Of a stretch of DNA of 64,000 bases, positions 23,348-35,947 are shown one piece after another. The stretch comes from Physcomitrium patens (taxonomy: Eukaryota > Streptophyta > Bryopsida > Funariales > Funariaceae). The notes under the pieces are model-generated. The model saw only the letters and a list, made by a program, of their open reading frames with translations, did no database searches and had not been told where the DNA came from. The position numbers were made by a program, and so were the translations under genes. Location: the NCBI RefSeq assembly GCF_000002425.4, contig NC_037265.1:2859503-2923502 (forward strand), given 5' to 3'. How positions within the stretch are numbered: position 1 is the first letter of the stretch; each line of letters starts with the position of its first letter.

Positions 23348-23364
23348 CCTTGGCAATGGTGCCA
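23348..23364 (-). other. Outer element primer binding site, tRNA-Asp type
   Basis: The minus strand reads TGGCACCATTGCCAAGG next to the LTR end. The Athila/Tat site is TGGCGCCGTTGCCGGGG. All but one of the differences sit where CG has become CA, the pattern left by decay of methylated CpG. Confidence 0.8.
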
Positions 23365-23667
23365 AAATGTTGTTCTTGTTGTGTTCAAGCTTCGATATAC
23401 CAAAGCAATTGAACTAATAAAGGTAGGTTCGAACACGGGGAAAGACTGGGTATATGAATTGGATCTGTTAGTGTCACAATTGACTGTACTCTGGCTATCT
23501 GAAATCAATTATCAAACTACAAAATACCAAGGCTTACTACTTCCGTCTTGATTCAACACATAATCCATTTTATGACTATCAATTCAAGAATACTTCTCTC
23601 AATCACAATTCTTCATAAGTAAATAATAAAAGCAAAGAAAATAAAGAGGTAGCACCAAGCTTACCCC

Positions 23668-23751
23668 GACTTACGACTCTCATAGTTTGGCTCTCGACTT
23701 ACAACTCTCACAGTCTGACTCTCGGCTTACGACTATCACAGTCTGGCTCTG
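23668..23751. repeat. 3 x 28-bp tandem repeat in outer LTR
   Basis: Units start at 23668, 23696 and 23724 and share the blocks CTTAC, ACT and CAGTCTG. They differ at a few positions each. Confidence 0.85.
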
Positions 23752-24568
23752 ATCTCTCTTTCCTCAACTTCTTTATCCTACCAAAAAGATGATCCGTCGG
23801 CCAGCGGATTCCAAAGGTTATGACCCTTTGAATTCTTAACCATTTATTCCACTAACAACCTATTGTTACCAACTAAACTGCCTAACTATCAGTCTAAATC
23901 TCAAGGTTATCAATAACCAACCAGTAACTTACCACAAAGTTTATTTACCTATTCTATAATAGGTTATCTATTACATCTTCAAACATTGATTTTGTCATAT
24001 AAGTGATGCCTTAGATTACTATTTCATAGCTCCATAACAATCCATTGAAGACAATATTTATAAGTGTTCAATCTGCAATGATTTTACCAAATGCATTTAG
24101 TTTGTTCTTTATGTCTATTGCTTCCATCAGATAAGTATTAATATTACTTCCTTCTATTATTATCATTCCATATAGTTTGTTTATTAGAAGCATGATTTGT
24201 TATTGGTATCTTGCATTGATCATTCTTTTGAGCATGTTCCGTAAATCTATATGTATGCTGAGAGATTGTATGTATTAAATTATTTACAATTGATATGATA
24301 AGTTTTAAAAGAAATCTTTGTTTAATATCTGATAATTGAATTTTTATGTAAGATTTCCTTAGTATGCTAATTGGAGAAGATAAAATTTATCTCTTTGTCT
24401 TTATCATCCCCCACATGTTTTCTTTCTTTAAAATCTTAAACATCTTTAGCTTTTAAACAAAGTACTTTTAGACTCTTATCAATTTATTCAATTCTCCTAC
24501 TTCATAGTTTGAAGCCTTCTTTTTGGCTTCTTCCATATCTTTACTTTAGTGGTTGTATTTGTTTAAGA

Positions 24569-24572
<4 letters not shown>

Positions 24573-24603
<31 letters not shown>
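24573..24603. repeat. (TC)n microsatellite
   Basis: About 15 TC units, followed directly by CCTATATAAGGAGC, a TATA-like string on the plus strand. Confidence 0.9.
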
Positions 24604-24606
<3 letters not shown>

Positions 24607-24780
24607 TATATAAGGAGCAAGGCTCACCGAACTTAATATTATCCTAAACTCACTTTAATACCATATTGCAAAACTCAAGTTAATCTCCTATGTGTATGTT
24701 TGATTAGGTGGCACTTTATATACAAGTTTTATCTTAGCTTTGATAACTACTAATCACAGTTCTTGTTTAATAGCACAACA

Positions 24781-25265
24781 AAATTTAAAAAGATACTTAT
24801 TCAACTACTAGACACAATTTCTATAAGGATTGAGAGTTTAAAAAATATTCTATTAATATAATATTTTTTTTATTATTCAAGAAAAAAAAATCCTATATTA
24901 AGTGACTTATCTTATATTAAAAAGGCTTGCTAAATTTCTTCTATGAGCTATTTTAAAATATACCACAATTGCAACATTTTAAAATAACTAATTAATGAAC
25001 ATGTCCATTAATCATCTAGGAAATGTGCAATGCCAACCTAACATACTACAAGTATTAAATTATGAAAATTAATTCCTGTTTTATTACCAACTTTCAACAA
25101 GCTTCATTTAAAATACGTACTATTAAGTTTTCTCTACCTCTAATTTAGTATTTGTAAACAAATGGCCAAATTCACGGCCTTTATATCAGTTATACAAAAT
25201 CTTACCATACACTACAAAATCTGAATGCTCATGACTGTAAATCACCTCAATTAGTTTTGTCCATT

Positions 25266-25308
<43 letters not shown>

Positions 25309-25420
25309 CAAGAGTTTCAACCAACCATGAACTGAAGTACTAAAATTTTATATTACATGTCATTGGGGTTTTCAGGAGCACAAAAAAAAAAAAAAAAAAA
25401 AAAAAGCCAATTTAAATGGA
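24781..25420. other. AT-rich stretch without a gene
   Basis: It contains an (AT)n tract at 25269-25304 and a poly(A) run at 25382-25405. I see nothing else. Confidence 0.7.
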
Positions 25421-27490
25421 GAGGACATTTTCACTGTGCACTCAAGGCGATGGTCCTTTGCCGATCCAGTGACGGAGTGAGAAGAGTGAGAAAAACTGCG
25501 ACTAGCTCATTAGCAGCCATGGCGATGAGGAACAGAGTGTTTGTGTCTGTACTCCATGCGAGGATTCGACATAGTCCTCCTATTTTTAAGGCCCTCGTAA
25601 GATTCTAATTTCCCTTTGGAACTGGAGAGGCGGTCGTACCGATGAAGCTAGCTGTGGTGGTCACACCCCATGCAGCTGGCGTGATCGAAGCTTGAGCGCT
25701 GCACTTGCACTGTCATCTCCCCAGGGCTGAGTCATGTCTCGGCGATGGCCCCGCATTCGCCTTCGTTGTCAATCCTCCACATTGATAACATGCTCCTCAT
25801 GGACTTGTGCAGCGGGGTTACTGAAAGAGATGTGTGTCGAATCGCTCTCCGGCGTCATCCGAATCTCGGAGTTCTGAGCCTTGAGCTCTCTCATCTGGCA
25901 TTCTTTCTGCCCCGTTTTGTCGGGAAATCCGTCGTGAAGTCTCTGCTCACGATGTCGTGCTCCTAGGTGTTGTGAAAAGGTTAGTTGTTGAGGAGACTGT
26001 TACGGCAGGCAAGGGAATGCGAGTAGAGCAGCCGTTTCTCAATTTGCTGAGTTTGATCCCCTTCGGTGTTTTGTTTCTTACAGTCGGGACTCTGTTTAGT
26101 TAAAGCACATTCGATCATGTGGACCACTGTCGTTCCGCTGATTTCTCGCTGCTATAGAAGCTCTCAAAACCGGTTCGTTGCTACGGGCGTGGCTTGCTCG
26201 ATCGGGTTCCAATTGCTTCTCACGCAATGTCAGTCGCTGCACTACATACCCCTTGATGACTTTGAGGTTATCGCTCTACTGCAGTCGTGGTAACATGCAG
26301 CTCAGCAGCTGGTCAGGTGCATGCAGACACGGACGTGGAATTGGTGCAATTCTCGGAACTTATCATCTGGAGCTGAAAGAGAAGAAAAAACTTCTGCAAT
26401 GCGGATCAACTCGTATTCCCGGAGTAAATGCTGGCTTTCAAAGTGATGTTGGCGTTGTCGCTGAAAATGCATTATGTTGTACCTCCTCGAGCGTAGCAGA
26501 TAAAGCATGCTGAGGCCTTGTAATCTTAAATGCATCATATGTATCGATAAATTTGCGGAGAGATAGGCGTCCTCCCACTAGTCAAATAAAGATTGCAATT
26601 CCTCTCTTCACTTCCGCTTCGTTGTCAATGCTATGGGAACATTCGACTTGGAGATTATTACGCAGCGAGGATAATTGTTCTCTAGGTGCTTGTGGTAATT
26701 CACATTTACCGAGCTTGACTTGAGGTGGCTGGAATGGTTCGGCGAAATGAAAAGTGCTTACAATTCTTCGCCTGCTAATCAATTGCCCTGCCATTGATTA
26801 AATCAATAGTCCTACACCGAAAAGAAAACAGATGAAGAAGCCTGAAACTGCATCTCAAATTGCTAACTCCGACTAAGCTTCCCAATGTTCAGATTGCGTG
26901 AATGTTTCCTTCACAGACTAATCTACGCAATGATTTTCTCGCACTCAGTAATTTCCACACTCATGCGATGCTTTGCATCATTGAGACACGAGAATTCTGT
27001 ATTTTAGTCCCTTCTACTTCACATGGTTTTGTGCGCCGATTCCAATTGTCATGTTGTGACACGAGGTCCCGCACTGGCCCGTGTCTCCTCACAAATGAGT
27101 CGGCTGCAGCTGGTCATTGCCTCCAACAAGTTGATGGTTCGATTATCACCGAGAATTGCCCATGCTCCACGGAGCAGCTCCTGACGAGCGCGATTCCTTC
27201 AGCTTCAAAGTTCATGCTAATTCCTGCCAAGAAATTAGCGAGTAAGTTTCGACACAACTCGACGTCGGCAGACCTGAAACGCCATCTGCCACAACATATC
27301 CTTCATTAAAATGGTGTTGGTTCTCGGAGAATTCTCCAAGATATGTGAAATTTATTTTCGCATCCTCTCTCTTTTTTTTTTTCTTTTTTTTTCAATATTT
27401 TTCTTTGAGGACGAAATCTGGTCACCGAAACCCTACGAAGCCGAAAGCGTCCTGAATATCATCAGGAGCATAAGGCGAGGTGAGCAGGAT
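25421..27490. other. GC-richer island with possible gene relics
   Basis: Base composition shifts to that of genic DNA, with sharp AT-rich borders on both sides. No long ORF exists. On the plus strand, short ORFs at 25745-25966 and 26066-26293 carry leucine-rich-repeat-like strings (ALRRHPNLGVLSLELSHL, LLLTQCQSLHYIPLDDF) that resemble F-box/LRR proteins. On the minus strand, 27110-27310 reads as a fair protein-like run (VELCRNLLANFLAGISMNFEAEG). These could be a decayed LRR gene, an untranslated transcript or exons I cannot join. Splice sites consistent with one gene were not found. Confidence 0.3.
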
Positions 27491-28140
27491 TGAAAGGGAG
27501 GAAAAATATAAAGTAAAAGTAAAAGTAATCTAAAAGCTATTGTTACTTTTTGAAATGCGATACAGCAATTTGAAATACCTATGTAGAATGCGCCCTTTTA
27601 TTTGATTTTATTATATTATATCGAACCACATGTTATTTCAAAGATAATTTCAAACAGTACATTCCTTTGTGCTTTTAAAAATATGTAAGAATATGTAAAC
27701 GTACTTTCAAAATTTCAAAAAACTCAAAAACATTTGTTGAAATTTAAACAATCATAATAAACGATTCAAAATTATTTAATAAAGTTTCACTAATTTTCAC
27801 AAATCATTCATTGTGAAAAGAGTTTGAAAAAACTAAAAATATGGTTTTCTTATTTATAACATTTAATGGTTTCTAAGACTCGTTGTAACATCAACATATT
27901 GAAAAAAGATTATTATTACTGAAACAAAATAATTATAATAATAAATATAATATTAATATAGGACCTTGATGATATAATAATAGATAGAATAATAAAAAAA
28001 TAAAAAATAAAAATGGACATCACAAGTCTATATTCCAGAGCAAAAGTTTGGTTTGTATTGAAACCGGTTCAGATATTAAAATGAAGTAAGATTCATCCAC
28101 TTTGCTATGAAATTTTTTGTTTCATTTTTAAAAAGATAAT
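27491..28140. other. AT-rich stretch without a gene
   Basis: Simple AT-rich sequence with runs of A and T. No ORF or repeat of note. Confidence 0.7.
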
Positions 28141-30572
28141 TTGATGGGCAGGCCAAACGGCGTCATTGATTCTCCAGCAAGCCTATATGAAAACCTGGTA
28201 ACCCTCAAAGATCACCACCTTTCGCACTAAGCTTGTATTTCATTCCTCAAAACACGATTTTTAGGGTTTCTTTGTTTGTGGGTGCATTTGAAGAATACTA
28301 CACAACAGATTGCCTCCCTGGTTTGTGAACTATACGCTTGTCAGTGACTCTAATCATGCACTTTGATGACCTAGTGATGAGATGACGCCATAACCAAAAC
28401 TGATTCCAAAAACCCACATTCTAGTTGTATCCTACTTGGCTAATAGCTTCGCTTCATAGCAAAACATGAGTCAGACATGAATTCTCTATTTCATCTTCTG
28501 AGTTGCAAATCACGACGCTTCTGAATCTGCGTCTTCAAGGTTGCTCCCACTAGTCTCAGACTAGTCTTTCAGGCTCGGATTGTTAATCAGCGTCGCTAGC
28601 TAGATCGTGAGGCGGAGCTTGTCGAAACAATCCTTGGACCCTAGGCTTGTTTCGCTGTCGAAGTCTTATCATTTTCCTTAAGTTTTATGGCATATGTTGT
28701 CCTAGTGCATATGGCGTTTTGCATCATCTTGATTGTTCGACTGTTCGTATCACCAGAAACCTAGAACATTGGACCTCTCGTTGTGAGTTACAATGGCTAT
28801 CTAGTGTTTCTAGCATGCCTTGCCGTTCATACTACGAAATTATCATAAGATGTAGCTACTACATTACTAGCTAAACATACTTGTCATGTATAACAATCTA
28901 TGATCCTAATCAACCTCTAGATCTGAATGTTGTTTTGCATACCGTTTGATTAGTTCGCGTTCGGTTGCAGCTCTCTGCAAATCTGGAAGACTGGCCGGGG
29001 CGTCAACTATTGTGGGTGAGAAGGAAACCGTCACTTTGTGTACTGATAGTTCACAGATTTTGCGCAGGTCAACTTGGCCACCCACTATCACCCGCAGTGG
29101 CGAAACTGTTTCCTCTTGGGCGGATTCATCTCCGTGCGAATCATGATGCACAAGTTGTGGAAGTGATTCGGAGCTAGCCTAGTGATCATCGATTCCATTT
29201 TTAGGGTTGGTGGCAAGGTACTACATTCTGCAAAGGGATTATCATTAATACCGCTGGGCGATCGATCTTTCCAAGCATTTCTTTAATCTTTTGATCTCTT
29301 CTTTGATTCTCTTTCTTCTTTCACAGTCAGTATAGATGTACAAAGATGTCAAACCAATCAACTCGTGATCCGATTGTGACCAACCAGGCTCCACAAAAGT
29401 CATCGATCCTCTACCCTGCAGGCAAATTTGTTCACCCAGGAGTGAAGACGCTGCAGCCGTGTGGCAGTCCTTGCCATCTTTTGTTCGGGACCCATTTGGA
29501 ATGAGCATCTTCGTGAGTAGTCAAGATTGCTCACTGCTTCAAAGCGTGCAAGCGAAACTCCAAACCCACAGATCGAAATTCTAGATTACGCAAATCAGAG
29601 AAAAAACAGAATCTCATGCCAGAAAAAACTAGAACAAAACCTGTGTTTAAGTTGCTTAACTCCATCTATGTAACTTCTCAGATTTACTGCGACTTAACTT
29701 TTGTTTCGAGCTTTAGAAATGCTTGTCCTTGCGGAGAGCATTCGTCGGATTCATTGGCTCATGTCGCAGGAAGTCTTTACACGCACACAAGGCCACCACG
29801 GAGTAGAAACTTTGACCGCCCACTGACGACCTTTCCTTATCCATATATTTATCAGACACTACAACCATTCACCGCTTGCCACGTGCAAGTGGCGATCTTT
29901 TGCTCACCTGCAGACGACAAAGTTGAGCTCAGCAATGCCGTCAATCGTTGGTCCACGACGTGAGTCAACCGAATCGTTCGGTGACTTTTTCTTTCAAGCA
30001 AGCCGCCTGTCGTGCTTTCTCGACACCTGGTTATCGGCGAGAAGGGTTCCGGATGCGCCTGATAAATCCTCTGCAAGTAGCATGTTGCGTTGCGTACGTT
30101 AGTATCCGTGTCCGGTGCAGAAGAAGCTGGCGCTATCCAGAATCCACATTCGTCGCACAGTTCTGTCGGTGAGGCAGCGAGTTCTATGGCATGCCGTGGT
30201 TGGATGCATAGATCGATGAGAGAAGTGACAGTTTTGAGTTTGTCATGGCAATTGAGACCTTAAGCGCTGAAGAGGAGAGAAAGTATCCGGAGTAGAATTC
30301 AGGGGAGGTTCGACGTTTTCTGACGAAATTGGAGTTGCTGTAAATCGACCTTGGGCAATTAGTGACAAGGGTTTTTGTGCCCTGAGATGGACACGTCCTA
30401 GTAATTGGATTCTATCGAGGAATTTGAATGATGACGTGACACCCTAATTCTCCAACACGTAGTGGAAGTCGACGTTGATGTGCTTCGGATTGCAACGCTG
30501 CCGCATAAGATTTCTCTGCTAGGTCTCAAGTCGAGACTGAATTCACCGTGTGCCCAATAGCTCTTCCGCACG
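28141..30572 (+). other. GC-richer region upstream of the RING-H2 gene
   Basis: This 2.4-kb block has genic base composition and ends at the RING start codon, so part is probably promoter and leader. A TATA-like CATATATTTATC lies near 29842 and a G-box CACGTG at 29880-29885, which would give a leader of about 700 bases. On the minus strand, ORFs at 29245-29508 (87 residues, basic ERRKRIKEEIKRLKK region) and 28906-29151 (81 residues) have protein-like composition but no family I recognise. They could be small exons or chance. Confidence 0.35.
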
Positions 30573-31706
30573 ATGAATTCGTTCACGGAGCGTCACACTG
30601 CACGATCCACGAGCACATACCAAACGGAACACCTAGATGGCGACAAGTTCATCGTTACGAGTAAAATCTTGCTGGCGACGTTCGGCGTCCTCTTCGTTGT
30701 CATCCTCTTCTTGACTTTCTTGCATCTGTACACGAAATGGGTTTCAGTTGAGACATCCGCGAGTCGCCACAGCGGTGCCCTAGGATCATACTCGTTCTGG
30801 CCTGCGTGGCGACGCGACAGGAGCTCTGGTCTCGATGAAACAGACGGTGATATGATGGAAGTGAGTGTGATTGTGGGGCTAGACAAGTCGGCGGTGGAAG
30901 CGCTTCCGACTTTCAGGTACCAGACAGATCGAAGCCGTGTAGAGTCAGCCGAAATTGGAGTCATAGATTGCGTGATCTGTCTACGAGATTTCGAGAATGG
31001 AGAAATGGGTCGCACGCTGCCCAAGTGCGGCCACAGCTTCCACCTAAACTGCATCGACATATGGTTGTATTCTAGTTCGACGTGTCCTCTATGCAGGGCT
31101 GTGTTGGAGAGCACCAACGAGAAATCGTCTACGAATTCAGAATCGGCGAGCGCTCAGTCTTGTTTGCATTCGGACTCAACTGATCTTTCCAGAAGATTCC
31201 GAGGTAGGGTTCAACCCGAGCAAACCATTCTTCCGCAACAATCACAACCGGAGCAGGATGCGGAGCAGCACACGAGAACGGAACCATTGCCTAAATCTCA
31301 ACAACCATTGCAATCAGCTCAACAACAACAGGAGACAGCGAAGAGAGCAGATTCAATTCCAGCCAACGTGTTATTCTGGGGTACTCAGTCACAACATTGG
31401 AGCGGTGATGCCCGATTCTCCAACGTGGTGAACACCTCGTTCCAATTAGCACCATTCCAAGTTGCCATTGACATCGACGAAAACCCCAGCACAGCACACC
31501 ATGATCATCATCACCATTATATCGCAACAACGACGACAACAACACAGCACGCTACAACCTCCGATGACCTAAATTCTTCTTTGCTGGCTAGCCTTGTCTC
31601 TCCCAATTCTCGTGCTTCTGTAAGTTCTCGCCGCCTACTCAGTCGAAGCAGGCTGCCGCATTCCGGAGATTACTTCCATGAAACTTCACCTGTGCTATCT
31701 TCATAG
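30573..31706 (+). CDS. ATL-type RING-H2 E3 ubiquitin ligase, 377 residues
   Basis: This intact single-exon gene matches the usual ATL layout. A membrane segment lies at about residues 27-51 (IVTSKILLATFGVLFVVILF). The GLD motif is at 103-105, followed by KSAVEALPTF. The RING-H2 spans 133-174: CVIC, then CGH, HLNC and CPLC, giving C-x2-C, C-x-H-x2-H-x2-C and C-x2-C ligands. Trp164 sits at the position that contacts the E2 enzyme. ATL proteins are membrane-anchored ligases that move ubiquitin from an E2 to target proteins, often in defence or stress responses; the target here is unknown. The C-terminal half is Ser- and Gln-rich, with a His-rich run near residue 310 and a Ser/Arg-rich end, probably disordered. 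The start is the first in-frame ATG before the membrane segment. Confidence 0.92.
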   Translation: MNSFTERHTARSTSTYQTEHLDGDKFIVTSKILLATFGVLFVVILFLTFLHLYTKWVSVETSASRHSGALGSYSFWPAWRRDRSSGLDETDGDMMEVSVIVGLDKSAVEALPTFRYQTDRSRVESAEIGVIDCVICLRDFENGEMGRTLPKCGHSFHLNCIDIWLYSSSTCPLCRAVLESTNEKSSTNSESASAQSCLHSDSTDLSRRFRGRVQPEQTILPQQSQPEQDAEQHTRTEPLPKSQQPLQSAQQQQETAKRADSIPANVLFWGTQSQHWSGDARFSNVVNTSFQLAPFQVAIDIDENPSTAHHDHHHHYIATTTTTTQHATTSDDLNSSLLASLVSPNSRASVSSRRLLSRSRLPHSGDYFHETSPVLSS

Positions 31707-32352
31707 CCTGTGGCCTGTCTACCTGCACGTTTGCGCACATACTCCATAGCCAGAGATTAAACAACAACCAACATTACTAGTGCCTCATAGGAATCACAAT
31801 ATTAATAATCAACCAAACATTGGATCTAGGACTAGCCCAGACGAAGTGTATATACCACTGCCATAGCAGGTTCTCTGTATAATTCAATTCAGGATACAAA
31901 TTTTACACATGTTGTGCAAACATTTGAATGACTGTCCACCAGCTCCATCAGACTTCTACAAAACGGAATGGTTGCAAGGTTTCTGAAGATAGTCTATGGA
32001 GAGAGAGTTAGAGAGCCCAACAGTGGGTTTTACTTCTGGGTATACTGAAGAATGTGATGTTTGTGAAGAACACAAACAAAAAGAAGCAGTTTTGACAACT
32101 GAGAAAGGTGGTTTGATAAATCAAATTGGAATGGTGGCATCAAAAGTTGGAACGGAGGAGCACCAATGAGGATCAGCACAAATCCCATCTCGTTTTCAAT
32201 CCGAATTATAGGGCCCCAATTTTTACTTCGTATAGAGGCACACCGAGAGTTGGTCGAAGTTTTCATTTCTGTGGTGCTGACTTGGCGCCAGCATTCTTCT
32301 TCCCTACCTGCAGCACTTGACATTTAGTGTGGTATTACTTTAATTATATAAA

Positions 32353-32358
32353 AATAAA
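32353..32358 (+). terminator. Candidate poly(A) signal for the RING-H2 gene
   Basis: AATAAA lies about 650 bases after the RING stop codon, at the point where genic composition gives way to AT-rich DNA. In such AT-rich sequence the hexamer is also common by chance. Confidence 0.35.
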
Positions 32359-34329
32359 GAGGAAAAAATAAGAAGTTATCTGGTATAAACAAGGCATGGT
32401 TTGATGTGGACAAGTGTATGTGACCCAAGTTTCTAAACAACAAACATGGTTGAGGAGTAATACATTAAACATCCTCAAAACAAACTTATTTGAAGGTAAA
32501 AATTTGAATCATAGCTGAGCTTGAGGTTAGAGTCTTCAATTGGTTTGTACTTGTATGCAACAGTCTAAATGGTTGTTTTAAGTTTATAAAAATAATTGTA
32601 TATGGAAATAATATAATTAATACATGGTATCTAATTAGATAGGTTTCTTCTACTAAAAAAATTTTCTTGTGTCTAATCTCATCATCAAATATTATGTTAT
32701 TAAGAAAATAAGTAAGATATCACTTTAAATTACCAAATAATGGAAAATTACACTAAAAGGTATTGCTTAAGGTTGATAGTTTGGAGCTAAATTTTTGAGT
32801 TTAAATCTTGCTTGGTATATTCTAATATAGAGATTTAACATCTTTTTGTATCAAAAAAAAAAAAAAAAAAAAAAAAAAAACTTTATTACTTTGATTATAT
32901 TATAAATAAGTAGTCCTAAATGAAAACACAAAATATTTGTCTATCAACAACATTAAAGATAGTTTGTAAAAAAATGTGGATAATGTTAAAGAAACAATAC
33001 CTAAGTTTGTTGTGTAGTCCAAATTGCTACCTACAAGTAATTAAGGAAAATAATGTTGACTATAAATTTGATAGTATTTATATAAATATATTAATCCAAT
33101 TGTAAAAATAAAAATGAGCAACTATAAATCAAAACTGAAAGATGCAAAATAAATCTATATTTAATAAACACTAAGGATCACATTGAAAAAATAATCAAAT
33201 ATCCTATATGTATGTTTTAAAGTGATACTTTATAACAATTAGCCCATTTAATATGTTTGAACCAAAAATATTATTGAGTGCAATATGTTGGTTTTAGTCC
33301 ACTTCTACCTTCACTATTTCTAATTGTCCAAATAACATCAAAATAACTAATTAGAGTTACAATTTAAGTAGAAAAAATAATCAACAAAAAAATTCTAATA
33401 TTGATACAATAATATAAATCAATATTTTTTATAAAAGAAATTAGAAAACATTAAGGTTGTGTTTGAACATTACGTGAGATATATGCTTGTATCTAAAGTT
33501 TATTGTATGAGCCTCCAACTTTATTTTATTTTGCTTACACTAAATTTCTTACAAATATTTTTAATTATAAGATGTAACTACTATTGGTCTTTTTCCTAAA
33601 CATTACATATAAGAACTTTGTAACCATGCTTTAGAGAGAGTCACTAATAGCAACCAAACATTATTTTAATGAAATTGATAAGCTTGACTAGTCCACTTAG
33701 TACACATATAACAAACTTGTTAATAAACATAATTTCTTTGAAACTTTATTTTGTGAGTTGGTAAATTTTTCTATCACCTATAAAATTAAAGTCTAGTTTA
33801 TGTAAATACATCAATTTTAATTAAATATTAAAGATAAATAATAATTTTATTTAAAATATATATATTAGTTTTAGTTAAAAACCATACTATTGTAGACATG
33901 AGTTATTTTAAAATATTTTTTCACAAATAAGAAGAATAAAAAAATAACATAGTTAAAAATTTGTGTAATTTTTAATCTAAATTTAGAAATAATAATTCTT
34001 TAAATTAATTAATTATAATATTAAATTTATGAAACTCAAAATATAAAGTTAATAAATACCTTAAAAAACAAAAAAGAGCTTTAGTATGAATTTATTTAGT
34101 AGTTGTTTCAAATTTTTGTGAAAGAGATATAAATAACAACCCATTCTGAAATTTCAAAAATTTTAAAATTTTGAAATTTATTTTAAATTTATACATGTAT
34201 TCAATATTCCTTCATCTCTATTGTAAGTTATAGAATTAAATTATCATTATTCAGTGAGTTACTTATAGCGATTCAAGAATTTATAAGTTTTATAAAATAA
34301 ATGTGTGGCAAAGAAATTACATTGTAAAC

Positions 34330-34374
<45 letters not shown>

Positions 34375-35926
34375 TTGATGTGTAGTGATTTTATTTCTAT
34401 TTTTTTTGTTCATTGTTTCTTATTAATGTACTTAAAGTATTCTAAAAAAATTAGTATAATGTAAGGTATTAATATTTTATTTAAAATTTTAGGCCTTAAA
34501 GAACTAATAATGGAATTTGAATTTTAAAATGACAAGCATAGATATAAATAATGCTTTACTTGGTTTATTTTTTTTTTAGTATTTGATCATATTATTTTGA
34601 GGTTTTCTCCAATGAGATTAAAGACTATAAGTTCATTTGACCTTAGAGTTATTTTACATAAATAAACAATACATACTCTCTAAAATGTTACTTATTTAAT
34701 TAATAATATTTTAAAAAATATTCAATTAAAGATTTTAAATAAAATTTAAACTAATTTTTAAAAATATTTTAATATTTTTCTTTCAAAGTACATAAATTAT
34801 AAAATAATTTAATGATTCAATACTAAATATGTATTCATGAGTTATAAATTAAAGAAATAATTAATTTATTACTAAAAAAATACATATAATTTTTAAATCA
34901 ACTCATAAAATTATGCATATATATATATATATATATATATTAAACAGTAATGCATGATAATTATGCAGTTTAAAAATTAAAAAAACTTATATTATATGAT
35001 ATTGATATTTTAATTTATATTTAAGAATATTTATATTCATTAATATATAAAATAAATAAAATAAAAATCTACATCGCCTATCTCAGATTATATTTTTTCT
35101 TCAATGGAACACATCTTATAAAAGCTCTATTTATAATCAACATTTGTTGTATTTAACTTGCATATATATATATATATATATATATATGTAATTTTCTGCT
35201 TTTTTATTATTTGTATGTGTCAAATTCTTGATTAAGGACTATCCCATACATGTAAACTTGAGTATATTTCTAAGTAGTTTTTATTTATTTATAGATGGCA
35301 TGGTTTTAATATATAATTTGATACAAAGATGTGTCAGTAGAAAACAAGTCCCTTTTTAATAAAATTATCTTTAAAAATCAATTACAATTACCTAAGTTGA
35401 ACAAAAAACCTCAATGCCCACCAGTTTTGTATACAAAGTAAATTAATATTAGTTCTAAAAAATTATTGAATTGTTTAATAGAAAACCTTGGTTTTTTAGA
35501 TTAATAGTTAACAGTTTATCTATTCCAATGTTTATTCTTTATAATTTCAAATAAGATTTCATTGAATAGTCTAAAAATGCAATTATATAAATAGAAATAT
35601 AAAAAAAAAGCTACTAAGTTTTCAATATTTTTATATTATACAAAGTAATTTTTAAAGAAACAGACAAAAATAAATACAACAAAAATAACAACAAACATGC
35701 AACATTCAACAACAAAAAGGTAGACAGATTATTGGTTGGGCCAAAAGATTACTTAATTAATAGAAGTTAGCCACAACTGTTAAGATTTAATGGAGAATTT
35801 AAATTTAGAAGAACTAAAAAACAATACCTATATGGGCTAAAAAGTATCAAGCATAACGTAGGAATTGAGAAAAGTCAAACAAGCTAAAAGAGGAGTAAGG
35901 GTCTGGTGGAGATAATTGAAATCTAA

Positions 35927-35947
35927 CACTACAAGAAAAAATAGGAC
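35927..35947 (+). mobile_element. CACTA (En/Spm) transposon terminus
   Basis: CACTACAAGAAAAAATAGGAC matches the canonical CACTACAAGAAA start of plant CACTA terminal inverted repeats. The following 150 bases repeat AACAAAT- and GAACAAA-like strings, as subterminal repeats would. I found no facing end (CTTGTAGTG) in the window, so this is a truncated or lone terminus. Confidence 0.5.

Larger units (their letters stand above)
1..24780 (-). mobile_element. Decayed Athila/Tat-like Ty3/gypsy retrotransposon (outer host element)
   Basis: Reading leftwards on the minus strand, the order is LTR, primer binding site, gag, zinc knuckles, aspartic protease, RT, RNase H, integrase, which is the Ty3/gypsy order. 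The primer site at 23348-23364 resembles the tRNA-Asp site used by Athila/Tat elements. The linker before RT and the start of RT also resemble that group. Its 3' LTR would lie left of position 1. The element is split by element A (1640-10140), element B (11583-17976) and a non-coding stretch near 20.43-22.43 kb. Every coding part carries stops or frameshifts. The right limit is uncertain, because the distal LTR end is inferred only from a terminal ACAACA matching the proximal TGTTGT. The lineage call is from memory of family motifs; a Phygy-like bryophyte lineage is an alternative. Confidence 0.8.
23368..24780 (-). repeat. Outer element 5' LTR (distal limit uncertain)
   Basis: The inner end is clear: TGTTGTTC on the plus strand, directly beside the primer site. 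The distal end is placed at ACAACA (24775-24780), which mirrors TGTTGT. The true end may be earlier. The LTR contains three 28-bp repeats at 23668-23751. If the limit is right, it also contains a (TC)n tract at 24573-24603. Confidence 0.5.

Noticed and set aside
24600-24625. TATA box after the (TC)n tract as an LTR promoter
   Set aside because: It reads on the plus strand, whereas the outer element is transcribed on the minus strand, and no gene follows it.
30593-31117. 174-residue minus-strand ORF
   Set aside because: It is the shadow of the intact RING-H2 gene on the other strand.
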